Positions 8,311-16,849 of a stretch of DNA of 48,912 nt are shown here, piece after piece (positions within the stretch are counted from its first letter, which is position 1; the number at the start of each line of letters is the position of its first letter). This DNA comes from Rhodocyclaceae bacterium (GTDB lineage: Bacteria > Pseudomonadota > Gammaproteobacteria > Burkholderiales > Rhodocyclaceae). The position numbers were made by a program, and so were the translations under genes. The notes beneath the pieces were generated by a model. The model worked only from the letters and a program-made list of their open reading frames with translations. It was not told where the DNA came from and made no database searches. The stretch covers positions 1-48,912 of the forward strand of contig JANJVS010000041.1 of NCBI GenBank assembly GCA_024709955.1. Reading direction: 5' to 3'.

Positions 8311-10020
8311 TCAGGCCGAGCCGCTCTCGGCCCGGTACCACCAGCTCGCCGCGGCGTAGCGCTTCTCTTCCTCCGTCGCCGGCGTCGGCGCGGCGGGTGC
8401 CGTTGCTTCCCTGACGTCCAGCGCGGCCTTGTTCTCGATCGCGTGCAGCAGCTTGACGATCAGGTCGGAAATCGGCCCGATCTGGGCGTAGCAGAGCTCG
8501 GCCTCGCTGGAGCGGCCGTTCTCCTTGTGGCTGACCAGGGAGGCGATCAGCTCGTGGAGCATCCGGTGCGGCCGTTCCAGCTCGTGCATCTCGGGAATGT
8601 GCCCGTAGAGACGCAGGCCCTCGCCGTGATACCAGCGGCCCAGGTCGCACTCGCGGTGGCTGATCAGCTGCTCGCGCGGCAAGGCGTCCTTGCCGTCGAG
8701 ATAGTCGCGCACGTGGCGTTTCCAGGCCGTGTGCGCGGCGCGCGCGCCGGAAAGGTCCAGCTCGGTCAGGCCCTCCATGAAGGACTGGTAATCGTGCAGG
8801 GCCACCCGCTGCGCGCTGACGCGCGCGCGGTCCAGGTCGGCGTAATTGGCTTCGAGCACATTGACCACCTTGCGGTCCAGCTCGAAATTGGCGACCATTT
8901 TTTTCAGGATGTCGAGCACGGACTCCCGGTCGAGCCCCCGGCGGTAGGGGCGATCCTCGGTGAGCGCGGTGAAGATGTCGGCGACGGCGAGGATGCGCGC
9001 CTCCAGCGGAATGCGCGGATTGTCGGCGCCGAAGGGATAGCCGGTGCCGCACAGGCGCTCATGGTGCACGCCGCACCAGAGGGCGATGTCTTCCATGCCG
9101 TTGATCGAGGCGAGGATGCGGTAGGTGTAGTAGGGATGGCTGCGCACCGTCATCCATTCCTCTTCGGTCAGGCGGCCATTCTTTTCGAGATGCTCGGCGG
9201 GGATCGCCAGCTTGCCGAGGTCGTGCAGGTAGCCGGCGATCTGGATGCGCTTGCAGTCCGCCTCGGGGAAGCCGAACAATTGGGCCAGCGTGGCGGCGGT
9301 GGCGGCGACGCCGCTCGAATGCGTGGCGGTGAAGCGGCTGCGGAAATCGATGATCTGCGCCAGCAGCTCGGCGAAATCCAGTAGGGCGTCCTCGTCGAGT
9401 TCGACCGTGGAAAACGAGATGCGCGTGGCCATCAGGTTCAGCAGGTCGGAGGCGTTGAGGTCGAGCCAGAAGGCGTCCTTCGCGGAAACGGCGAGGAAGT
9501 TATCGATGAGTTCGGGCATCAGCACCTCGCCGCGCAGCGCGCCAATCCGCGCGTTGATGTCGCTCGCCTGCCAGAGGATCGGCCGTTCGCGATCGACCAG
9601 GCCATTCACGCGGTTGGCGAGATGCACGATGTGGCTGCCGACCGGCACCATTTCCCCCTCCACTTCGCGATGCTGTCCGTGCGCCCAGTCGATGCAATGG
9701 AAGCGCACGATGCGCGCCGACATTTCGAAGGGCTTGAACTTGCGCAGCAGCTGATAGCCGAAGCGCGCGCTGTGGAGGCTGGCGGAGCCCGCGCCGCCGC
9801 CGGCGCCATCCTGGCGCGGCAGGGTGCCGATGTCGTGGAGGGCGGCGGCGATCACCACGTCCTCCTTGGCCTTGCCGCTCAGCCCGGCCGCCTCGGCCAC
9901 GCGCAGCGCGATGTAGGCGACGCGCTTGTGGTGGTCGGCCATCGCCGGATTGATCAGGTCGAGCGCCTGCGACAGGGAAAAGACGAACTGATTGAGGCTG
10001 ACGTTGAGTTCATGCTTCAT
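8311..10020 (-). CDS. HD-GYP domain protein with a first HD-like domain and CZB-like C-terminal region
   Basis: LHDLGKLAIPAEHLEKNGRLTEEEW...HHERLCGTGYPFG (HD-GYP signature) and C-terminal HTAWKRHVRDYLDGKDALPREQLISHRECDLGRWYHGEG... resembling the chemoreceptor zinc-binding fold. Confidence 0.85.
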   Translation of the reverse strand: MKHELNVSLNQFVFSLSQALDLINPAMADHHKRVAYIALRVAEAAGLSGKAKEDVVIAAALHDIGTLPRQDGAGGGAGSASLHSARFGYQLLRKFKPFEMSARIVRFHCIDWAHGQHREVEGEMVPVGSHIVHLANRVNGLVDRERPILWQASDINARIGALRGEVLMPELIDNFLAVSAKDAFWLDLNASDLLNLMATRISFSTVELDEDALLDFAELLAQIIDFRSRFTATHSSGVAATAATLAQLFGFPEADCKRIQIAGYLHDLGKLAIPAEHLEKNGRLTEEEWMTVRSHPYYTYRILASINGMEDIALWCGVHHERLCGTGYPFGADNPRIPLEARILAVADIFTALTEDRPYRRGLDRESVLDILKKMVANFELDRKVVNVLEANYADLDRARVSAQRVALHDYQSFMEGLTELDLSGARAAHTAWKRHVRDYLDGKDALPREQLISHRECDLGRWYHGEGLRLYGHIPEMHELERPHRMLHELIASLVSHKENGRSSEAELCYAQIGPISDLIVKLLHAIENKAALDVREATAPAAPTPATEEEKRYAAASWWYRAESGSA

Positions 10021-10199
10021 GGCGGAATTCCCGGAGTCATGCGACGCGCGGACGCATCATGCCGGCCGGATGGGCGAATGCCAATGCGATGGACCGGCCG
10101 GTGCGGGATGATTCCCCAAACCGGCGGGCCCGTCAATCCCGCGTAGGTGGTAGCCGGATGGGTAATTCTCCCTATCCGCACGGCGCCACGCCGGCCGGG

Positions 10200-10228
10200 A
10201 AAAGTCGGCGCTCGCGAGACGGTGGCCA
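10200..10228 (+). repeat. 26-bp dispersed repeat, copy 2 (intergenic, degenerate)
   Basis: AAAAGTCGGCGCTCGCGAGACGGTGGCC. Confidence 0.7.
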
Positions 10229-10242
10229 GCCGGCGCCGGCTT

Positions 10243-10740
10243 TCAGGGCGTCGTTTTCCCGGGGATCTTCCAAAGGGTCGCGGTGATCCCGAGCGGGGTG
10301 ACGAAGGCCTTGACGTAACGGTTGCCCAGGGTCAGCCGCTTGCCGCCCTCGGGCAGCGCGGACATGACGATCTCGGTGAGCTCGCCGTCGCTGAGCTGGG
10401 TTTCCCCCTCGGCGTGCCACATCTGGATGTGGCCGCAGGCGTCGCGGTCCACCAGCAGGGCCTTGTCGCTCTTGGCCTCGGGCAGGCGGATCAGCACGCC
10501 GGCCGGCAGCTCGTAGCCGCGCGCCGGGCCGTGCGCGGTCATGACCTCCTCGCCGCCCCCGGGACGGGCGCTCGCCATCACCTCCAGCGCCTCGTCGTCC
10601 GAGATGCGGCTCTTGCCCTCGGTGTGCCAGACGATGAAGCCCTGCGGCCCGGTCTGGATCAGCAGGACGTTGTCCTCGGCGTGGAGGGTGCCGGCGCACA
10701 GGCAGGCGGCGACCGCGGCAAAACGCCGCAGCGCCTTCAT
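10243..10740 (-). CDS. Secreted/periplasmic hypothetical protein with internal duplication
   Basis: MKALRRFAAVAACLCAGTLHAEDN signal peptide; repeated unit GFIVWHTEGKSRISDDEALEVMASARPGGG / GHIQMWHAEGETQLSDGELTEIVMSALPEGG. Confidence 0.75.
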   Translation of the reverse strand: MKALRRFAAVAACLCAGTLHAEDNVLLIQTGPQGFIVWHTEGKSRISDDEALEVMASARPGGGEEVMTAHGPARGYELPAGVLIRLPEAKSDKALLVDRDACGHIQMWHAEGETQLSDGELTEIVMSALPEGGKRLTLGNRYVKAFVTPLGITATLWKIPGKTTP

Positions 10741-11294
10741 TCGCCTTTCCATTTGATCGAGCAGCCGATGCCGGGAATCTGCTCGCGCGGTCCCTGGCCG
10801 GTGAGGGCGACCTGCCGCATCGCCTCGAACAGGTCGCGGCGCGCGTCGGACGGCGCCGCTTCCTTGCGCGAGGCGTCGAGGCGGCCGCGGTATTGCAGCT
10901 CCAGCTTGGCGTTGAAGCCGAAGAAGTCGGGGGTGCAGACGGCGCCGTAGGCTCGGGCGACGGCCTGGGTTTCGTCCAGCACGTAGGGAAACGGGAAGTC
11001 GTGGGCGCGCGCGACCTGGACCATGTTGTCCCAGGAGTCCTCGGGATATTCGCTGGGGTCGTTGCTCATGATGGCGATGCTGCCGATGCCGAGCGTCGCC
11101 AGTTCGCGCGCATCGCGCACGATGCGGTCGATCACCGCCTTGACGTAGGGGCAGTGGTTGCAGATGAACATCAGCAGCAGGCCGTTGGGGCCGCGCGCCG
11201 ACGCCAGGCCGTGGCGTCGGCCGTCGACGCCGGGCAGGTCGAAATCCGCGGCCTGCCAGCCGAAATCGCAAACGGGAGTGGGGGTGCTGACCAT
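10737..11294 (-). CDS. Thioredoxin-like / AhpC-TSA family protein
   Basis: MVSTPTPVCDFGWQAADFDLPGVDGRRHGL...LLLMFICNHCPYVKAVIDRIVRDARELA; ATGA overlap with the downstream gene. Confidence 0.88.
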   Translation of the reverse strand: MVSTPTPVCDFGWQAADFDLPGVDGRRHGLASARGPNGLLLMFICNHCPYVKAVIDRIVRDARELATLGIGSIAIMSNDPSEYPEDSWDNMVQVARAHDFPFPYVLDETQAVARAYGAVCTPDFFGFNAKLELQYRGRLDASRKEAAPSDARRDLFEAMRQVALTGQGPREQIPGIGCSIKWKGE

Positions 11295-11318
11295 GCTGTC
11301 TCCTCCAGATGGTTGTGG

Positions 11319-14300
11319 TTATTGGTGTTCGGTCGGCTTCGATGATAGCGCGTCCGGCACGGGGGGATTTTTACCGGCGGCCTCCAGCGCCAGCTTGAGC
11401 GGCACGCCGGCCTCCGTGCCCGCGAGCGCTTCCGGCGGCAGCAGATGCAGGCGCTCGGCCGCGACGCCGGCCTTGCCGAGCAGCGCGACGGCGTTCTCGC
11501 CGCGCTTCCGCGCGAGTTCCAGCAGGCGGTCGTCGGCGACGCTTTCGGCGGCGCGCAGGCGCTCGTAGAGCTCGGCGTGGAAGTCGGCGCCCTTGAGCCG
11601 GGCGATCTCGTCCTCGCCCAGGGTCTTCTTCTCGCGCAGCAGGCCGGACAGGCGCGACATCATCTTGCCGGTCAGGCTTTCCTCCAGCTGGCCGGGATTG
11701 GCGCGGCGAAAGCCGTCCTTGAGCGCGGCGAGATCGGCGGAGCCGAAGCGGTCGCCGTAGAGCGCTTCGAGGGCGGCCTGTACCTTGGGCTGGCGCGAGG
11801 ACAGCGGGCCGGGGTCGCCCCGTTCCGAGACGCGCTGGCCCATGCGGACGATCACGGCGCGCCGCAGCTGCACATCCTGCAGCGCGACGCGGTCCGCCTC
11901 GGCATGCCTGCCGCCGATGGCGAGCACCAAGCCCGGCCGCTTGGCCAGCGCGTCGGCCAGCCGCGCGAGCTTTTCGCGTTCCGGCGGCGACAGCTGGGCG
12001 GCGCCGGCTTCGAACGCGATGTCCTCGACCTTCTCGCCGCCGCCGAGCAGCGCGCCGAGCGCGCGGAAGGGGGCGGTGACGATCTTGGTCAGCACGTTGG
12101 CGATCGCCTTCCAGACGATCTGGCCGTAGCTGAACTCCGGATCGTCGAGGCTGCCGGCGACCGGCAGTCCGAGGTCGATGCGGCCGTCGGCATCCTGCAG
12201 GATGGCGATGGCGAGGTCGAGGGGCAGCTCCTTGGCACTCGGACTCTCGACGCGTTCGCCGAGAACCAGCCGTTCCATGACCACCTGGTTCTCGCCCTGC
12301 AGCTGGCGCTGCTCGATCTTGTACTGCAGGTCGAGGGAGAGCTTGCCCGAGTCGATCTTGCGGCCGGCGAAGGTGGCGGTGTAGGGCGTCAGCCGCGTCA
12401 TCTCGACGTTGCGGAAGATCACGCGCAGGTCCATGAAGTCCTTCGGATGGAACAGGTCCACCTGGCCGACGGCGCGCGCCATGCCGTATTCATCCACCTC
12501 GCCGTCGAGTTCGAGCTGGCCGGGCGCGCCGGGCTGGCTCGACAGGTTGCCGATGCTGCCGCGCAGCCCGTGGATGCGCGTGCCGAAGGGTAGCAGCAGG
12601 GAGTGGTCGGCGAAATCCAGCTCGCCGTTGTAGAAGCGCAGACGGTCGATGTTGACGACGAAGGGGGGGCTCGCACCCGGCGCGGGAGGCGGCGCCCCGC
12701 CGGCCTCTTCCTCCCGCGGCTTGAGCGCCCGCCTGAAGTTGATGTTCTTGTCCTTGTCGATGATCAGCTGGGTGTCGAGGCCGCTGAGGCGCAGTTCGCC
12801 GAGGTCGAGCCGGCGGGGCGTCAGCGTCAGTTCGGGACTGGCGAGGTTCTTCCAGGCGAGCAGGACGTTGCCGTCGGTCTCGGCGAGGCGCAGCTCGCGC
12901 AGCGCGAAGTCGCCGCGGAAGCTCGGTCCCTGGGCGTCGTAGGCGAGCCGGCCCTGGGTGGAGAGCTTGCCGCCGGCGATGGCGAGCGTGGTCCTGCCGG
13001 CGAGATAGGGCTGGGCGGGGCGCAGCGCCAGGTCGGCCAGCTTGAACCGGAAGTCCAGGGCCGGCCCGGCGGGCACGAGCTTGCCTTCGCCCGTGAAGCG
13101 GCCGCCGCTGCGCACGTCGAAGGCAAGGCGCAGCGGCAGCGCGGCGTTCAGGTCGTCGCTGATGTCCGCGACGCGCAGAGAGGTGTCGTCTAGCGCCAGT
13201 TCCGCGGCTGGCGTTACGCCGGCGTCGCGCAGGACGAGGCCCAGCCCGGTGGCGGTGAACTCGGCGAGCCTGAAGCGCCAGGGCGTGGCGGCGGGCTGGC
13301 CCGGCTCGGCCGGCTGCGCGGTCGGCGCAAGCGGCCGCAGGGCCGCGAGCAGGTCGATATCGCCCCGGGCATCCCGCGTCGCCGCGACACTGCCGCCGTC
13401 GAGCTTGACGCGGCCGAGGGTCGCCTCGCGCTGGCCCAGGTCGATGCGCGCGTCCTCCAGGCTCAGGGCGCCGAAGCGCGGCGCGGCCGGGTCTGGGGCG
13501 GGAAATTCCAGCTTGCCGGCGGCGAGCCTCAGGGTGCCGAAGCCGGCTTCCCGCCGCGCCAGGTCGAAGCGGCCATCCCGCAGTTCGACGGTGTCGACCG
13601 CCGCGACGGGTCCAGGCTCCTGGCCGAGAGGCAGCCGCAGGCCAGCGACCTTGGCCGTCAGCCCCGTGATGACCAGGTCGAGCTTGTCGCCGCCGTTGCC
13701 GGCCCGGTAGCTGGCCGCCAGGGCGGCCTTGCCGGCGGGCGGCGCCGGCAGCAGGTTCCTGAGATAGGGGGCGAGCTGGGCGATGTCGAAATCGTCGAGG
13801 CGGAAGTCGCCGGCGACCGCCACCGGGTTGAGGGCGATCTCTCCTCCCAGGGCGAGACGGGCGCCGGCGGCGGTGCGCGCCTCCAGTCGGTAGCGGCCCT
13901 TGTCGTCGGGTAGCGTGGAAATCTCGTCGAGGGTGAGGTCGAGCGGCTCGACGCGGGTGGCGAAGCCGGGTTTGGCGCGACGGTCGGCGAAGTCCAGCCG
14001 GCCGCCGGCCAGCACGAAGCCGCGGATGTCGAGGCGCGGTGGCGCGGCGGACGGCTGTTCTTCCTTGTCCCGCAGCGCATCGAGGAAGGGAGTCCAGTTG
14101 AGCTTGTCGCCCGGCAGCTCGACCAGCGTCACCGCGAGGCCGTCGAGTCGGATCGCGTCGAATGTCAAGGTCCGGCGCGGCAGGCTGGCGGCGGAGACAT
14201 CCACCAGCAGCCCGTCGAAGGCGAGCAGGGGTTCGCCCGCCGGGTCGTCGAGTTCCAGCCTGCCGATGCGCAAGGCCAGCGTGAAGGGATTGAATTCGGG

Positions 14301-14474
14301 ACGGGCGAGGCTCAGGCGGTGGCCGGTTTTCTCCGCGACGAAGCGCTGCGCCTGCGCCTGGAGGATGCCCGGCAGGGCGAGCCAGAGGAACAGCAGCGCG
14401 AATACGGCCGGGCCCAGGACGGCAAGCGCCAGTTTGTTGCGCCGGGACAGGCGGGTAAGGGGTTTTGCTGGCAT
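11319..14474 (-). CDS. DUF748/AsmA-like large envelope protein
   Basis: 1052 codons; N-terminal TM LALAVLGPAVFALLFLWLALPGILQ; LRIGRLELDDPAGEPLLAF...; DUF748-like core and C-terminal helical region. Confidence 0.82.
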   Translation of the reverse strand: MPAKPLTRLSRRNKLALAVLGPAVFALLFLWLALPGILQAQAQRFVAEKTGHRLSLARPEFNPFTLALRIGRLELDDPAGEPLLAFDGLLVDVSAASLPRRTLTFDAIRLDGLAVTLVELPGDKLNWTPFLDALRDKEEQPSAAPPRLDIRGFVLAGGRLDFADRRAKPGFATRVEPLDLTLDEISTLPDDKGRYRLEARTAAGARLALGGEIALNPVAVAGDFRLDDFDIAQLAPYLRNLLPAPPAGKAALAASYRAGNGGDKLDLVITGLTAKVAGLRLPLGQEPGPVAAVDTVELRDGRFDLARREAGFGTLRLAAGKLEFPAPDPAAPRFGALSLEDARIDLGQREATLGRVKLDGGSVAATRDARGDIDLLAALRPLAPTAQPAEPGQPAATPWRFRLAEFTATGLGLVLRDAGVTPAAELALDDTSLRVADISDDLNAALPLRLAFDVRSGGRFTGEGKLVPAGPALDFRFKLADLALRPAQPYLAGRTTLAIAGGKLSTQGRLAYDAQGPSFRGDFALRELRLAETDGNVLLAWKNLASPELTLTPRRLDLGELRLSGLDTQLIIDKDKNINFRRALKPREEEAGGAPPPAPGASPPFVVNIDRLRFYNGELDFADHSLLLPFGTRIHGLRGSIGNLSSQPGAPGQLELDGEVDEYGMARAVGQVDLFHPKDFMDLRVIFRNVEMTRLTPYTATFAGRKIDSGKLSLDLQYKIEQRQLQGENQVVMERLVLGERVESPSAKELPLDLAIAILQDADGRIDLGLPVAGSLDDPEFSYGQIVWKAIANVLTKIVTAPFRALGALLGGGEKVEDIAFEAGAAQLSPPEREKLARLADALAKRPGLVLAIGGRHAEADRVALQDVQLRRAVIVRMGQRVSERGDPGPLSSRQPKVQAALEALYGDRFGSADLAALKDGFRRANPGQLEESLTGKMMSRLSGLLREKKTLGEDEIARLKGADFHAELYERLRAAESVADDRLLELARKRGENAVALLGKAGVAAERLHLLPPEALAGTEAGVPLKLALEAAGKNPPVPDALSSKPTEHQ

Positions 14475-14524
14475 CGCGCGCCTCTGGCCGGAGCGGCCGG
14501 GATGGGTTGTGAAATAATACAAAA

Positions 14525-15253
14525 ATGATACCCCGCTTCCATTGCCCCTTTCCCCTCGCCCCCGGCGCCCAGGTGGATCTGCCCGAAGCGGCGGCGCATC
14601 ATGCCATGCGCGTCCTGCGCCTCAAGGTCGGGGCGAATCTGATTCTCTTCGATGGCTGCGGCGGCGAGTGGCTGGCGCAAATAGTCGGCGCTGGCGGGAC
14701 GGTGCGCGTCGCGTTGCGGGAGTTCGCCGACCGCGAGGCCGAATCCCCGCTCGCCGTCACGCTGGTGCAGGCCCTGCCGGCCGGCGACAAGATGGACTGG
14801 GTGGTCGAGAAATCCGTCGAGCTCGGCGTCGCGGCGATCCAGCCGGTGGCGGCGAGGCGCTGCGTGGTCAAGCTGACCGCCGAGCGCATGGCGCGCCGCG
14901 TCGCGCACTGGAACCACATCGCCAGCGCGGCCTGCGAGCAGTGTGGCCGCAATCGCGTGCCGCGGGTTGCTCCCGTGCTTGATCTGCCTCAATACCTCGC
15001 CGAGGCAAGGGGGCAGAATGCCTTGTGTTTGCTACTGGCGCCGGAAGCCGGTGTTTCGCTGCGCGAGTTGGCGCGTCCGGCGGGACCGGCGACCGTCATG
15101 GTCGGCCCCGAGGGCGGCTGGGATGAAGGCGAGATGCGGGCCGCCGAGGCGGCGGGTTTCCGGACCCTGCGGCTGGGACCGCGCGTGCTGCGCACCGAGA
15201 CGGCCGGAGCGGCGGTCCTGGCGGCGCTGCAGGCGGCATGGGGTGATTTCTAG
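14525..15253 (+). CDS. rsmE: 16S rRNA m3U1498 methyltransferase RsmE
   Basis: MIPRFHCPFPLAPGAQVDLPEAAAHHAMRVLRLKVGANLILFDGCGGEW...; TVMVGPEGGWDEGEM motif. Confidence 0.93.
   Translation: MIPRFHCPFPLAPGAQVDLPEAAAHHAMRVLRLKVGANLILFDGCGGEWLAQIVGAGGTVRVALREFADREAESPLAVTLVQALPAGDKMDWVVEKSVELGVAAIQPVAARRCVVKLTAERMARRVAHWNHIASAACEQCGRNRVPRVAPVLDLPQYLAEARGQNALCLLLAPEAGVSLRELARPAGPATVMVGPEGGWDEGEMRAAEAAGFRTLRLGPRVLRTETAGAAVLAALQAAWGDF
14681..14707 (+). repeat. 26-bp dispersed repeat, copy 3 (inside rsmE; encodes VGAGGTV)
   Basis: ATAGTCGGCGCTGGCGGGACGGTGCGC; protein ...AQIVGAGGTVRVAL... Confidence 0.75.
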
Positions 15254-15298
15254 CCGCGCGAGCGCGCGGCACCGAAGCTTGTTTTAGGGAGAAGAAAA

Positions 15299-16846
15299 AT
15301 GTTCGAATCCGCGGAACTCGGCCACACGATCGACAAGGAAACCTACAAGAAGACGGTGCCGGCCCTGCGCGCCGACCTGCTCGATGTCCAGTACGACCTC
15401 AAGGAGCAGGGCAAGATTCCCGTGGTCATTCTGGTCAGCGGCCAGGACGGTGCCGGCAAAGGGGAGACCATCAACATCCTCTACGAGTGGATGGACCCGC
15501 GCTACATCTCGACGCTGGCCTTTTCCGCGCCGACCGACGAGGAGCACCAGCGCCCCTTCATGTGGCGCTACTGGCGGGCGCTGCCGCCCAAGGGGCGCAT
15601 CGGTATCTTCGCCGGCTCCTGGTATTCGAGTCCGATCCACGACAGCCTCGACGGCCAGATGACCCAGGCGCAGATGGATCAGCGCATCGACCAGATCAAC
15701 CGCTTCGAGCAGATGCTGGTAAACGAGGGCGCGCTGGTGCTCAAGTTCTGGTTCCATCTCACCAAGGAAGGCCAGAAGCGCCGCCTCAAGGCGCTGGAGA
15801 AGGACCCGCATACCGCCTGGCGTGTCACCAAGTGGAATTGGGAACGTCTGAAGACCTACGACAAGCTGCAGGAGGTGGTCGGCCACGTGCTGCGCATGAC
15901 CAACACGCCCTGGGCGCCGTGGATCATCATCGAGGGCGAGGACGATCGCTACCGTTCGCTGACCACCGGCAAGATCGTTCTCGACGCCATCCGCAAGCGG
16001 CTTGCCGAAACCGACAAGCAGACCACGCCCGTGGCGCCGCCGATTCAGCCGAACATCGACGGCCGCGATGTCATTTCCGAACTCGACCTGACGAAAAAGC
16101 TGACCAAGAAGCAGTACGAGGATCAGCTCGCCAAGTGGCAGGGCCGCCTGTCGGAACTGGTGCGCGATCCGCGCTTCAAACAGCATTCGGTGATCTGCGC
16201 CTTCGAGGGCTCGGACGCCGCCGGCAAGGGCGGCGCGATCCGCCGTGTCGCCGCGTCGATGGATGCGCGCGACTACCAGATCGTGCCGGTCGCGGCGCCG
16301 ACCGAGGAGGAGCGCGCCCAGCCCTACATGTGGCGCTTCTGGCGCCACATCCCGCGCGTCGGCCGCGTCACGATCTTCGACCGCACCTGGTATGGCCGCG
16401 TGCTGGTCGAGCGCGTCGAGGGCTTCTGTGCCGAGGCCGACTGGCTGCGCGCCTACACCGAGATCAACGACTTCGAGCACGAGTTGTCGCAGGCCGGCGC
16501 CATCGTTGTCAAATTCTGGCTGCAGGTCAGCAAGGACGAGCAGCTGCGCCGCTTCAAGGAGCGCGAGAAGATCGAGTTCAAGCAGTTCAAGATTACCGAG
16601 GAGGACTGGCGCAACCGCGAGAAGTGGGATGCCTACCACCAGGCGGTCTGCGACATGGTGGACCGCACCAGTACTGGCGTCGCGCCCTGGACCCTGGTCG
16701 AGGCGAACGACAAGAACTACGCGCGCGTCAAGGTGCTGCGCACCATCTGCGAGCGCATCGAGGCCGCTCTCGACGCGACGACGCCGACGGCCCTGCCATC
16801 CGCCAAGGAGAAGAAGGACGGCAAGAAGCGCGGCAAGAAGGGCTGA
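15299..16846 (+). CDS. pap: Polyphosphate:AMP phosphotransferase (two PPK2 domains)
   Basis: Two Walker-type PPK2 repeats: VSGQDGAGKGETIN and FEGSDAAGKGGAIRR, each followed by MWR(Y/F)WR. Confidence 0.93.
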   Translation: MFESAELGHTIDKETYKKTVPALRADLLDVQYDLKEQGKIPVVILVSGQDGAGKGETINILYEWMDPRYISTLAFSAPTDEEHQRPFMWRYWRALPPKGRIGIFAGSWYSSPIHDSLDGQMTQAQMDQRIDQINRFEQMLVNEGALVLKFWFHLTKEGQKRRLKALEKDPHTAWRVTKWNWERLKTYDKLQEVVGHVLRMTNTPWAPWIIIEGEDDRYRSLTTGKIVLDAIRKRLAETDKQTTPVAPPIQPNIDGRDVISELDLTKKLTKKQYEDQLAKWQGRLSELVRDPRFKQHSVICAFEGSDAAGKGGAIRRVAASMDARDYQIVPVAAPTEEERAQPYMWRFWRHIPRVGRVTIFDRTWYGRVLVERVEGFCAEADWLRAYTEINDFEHELSQAGAIVVKFWLQVSKDEQLRRFKEREKIEFKQFKITEEDWRNREKWDAYHQAVCDMVDRTSTGVAPWTLVEANDKNYARVKVLRTICERIEAALDATTPTALPSAKEKKDGKKRGKKG

Positions 16847-16849
16847 GGC

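Noticed and set aside
11581-11600. AAGTCGGCGCCC match inside the DUF748 gene
   Set aside because: Only the first half of the repeat matches; expected by chance in this GC-rich coding sequence.
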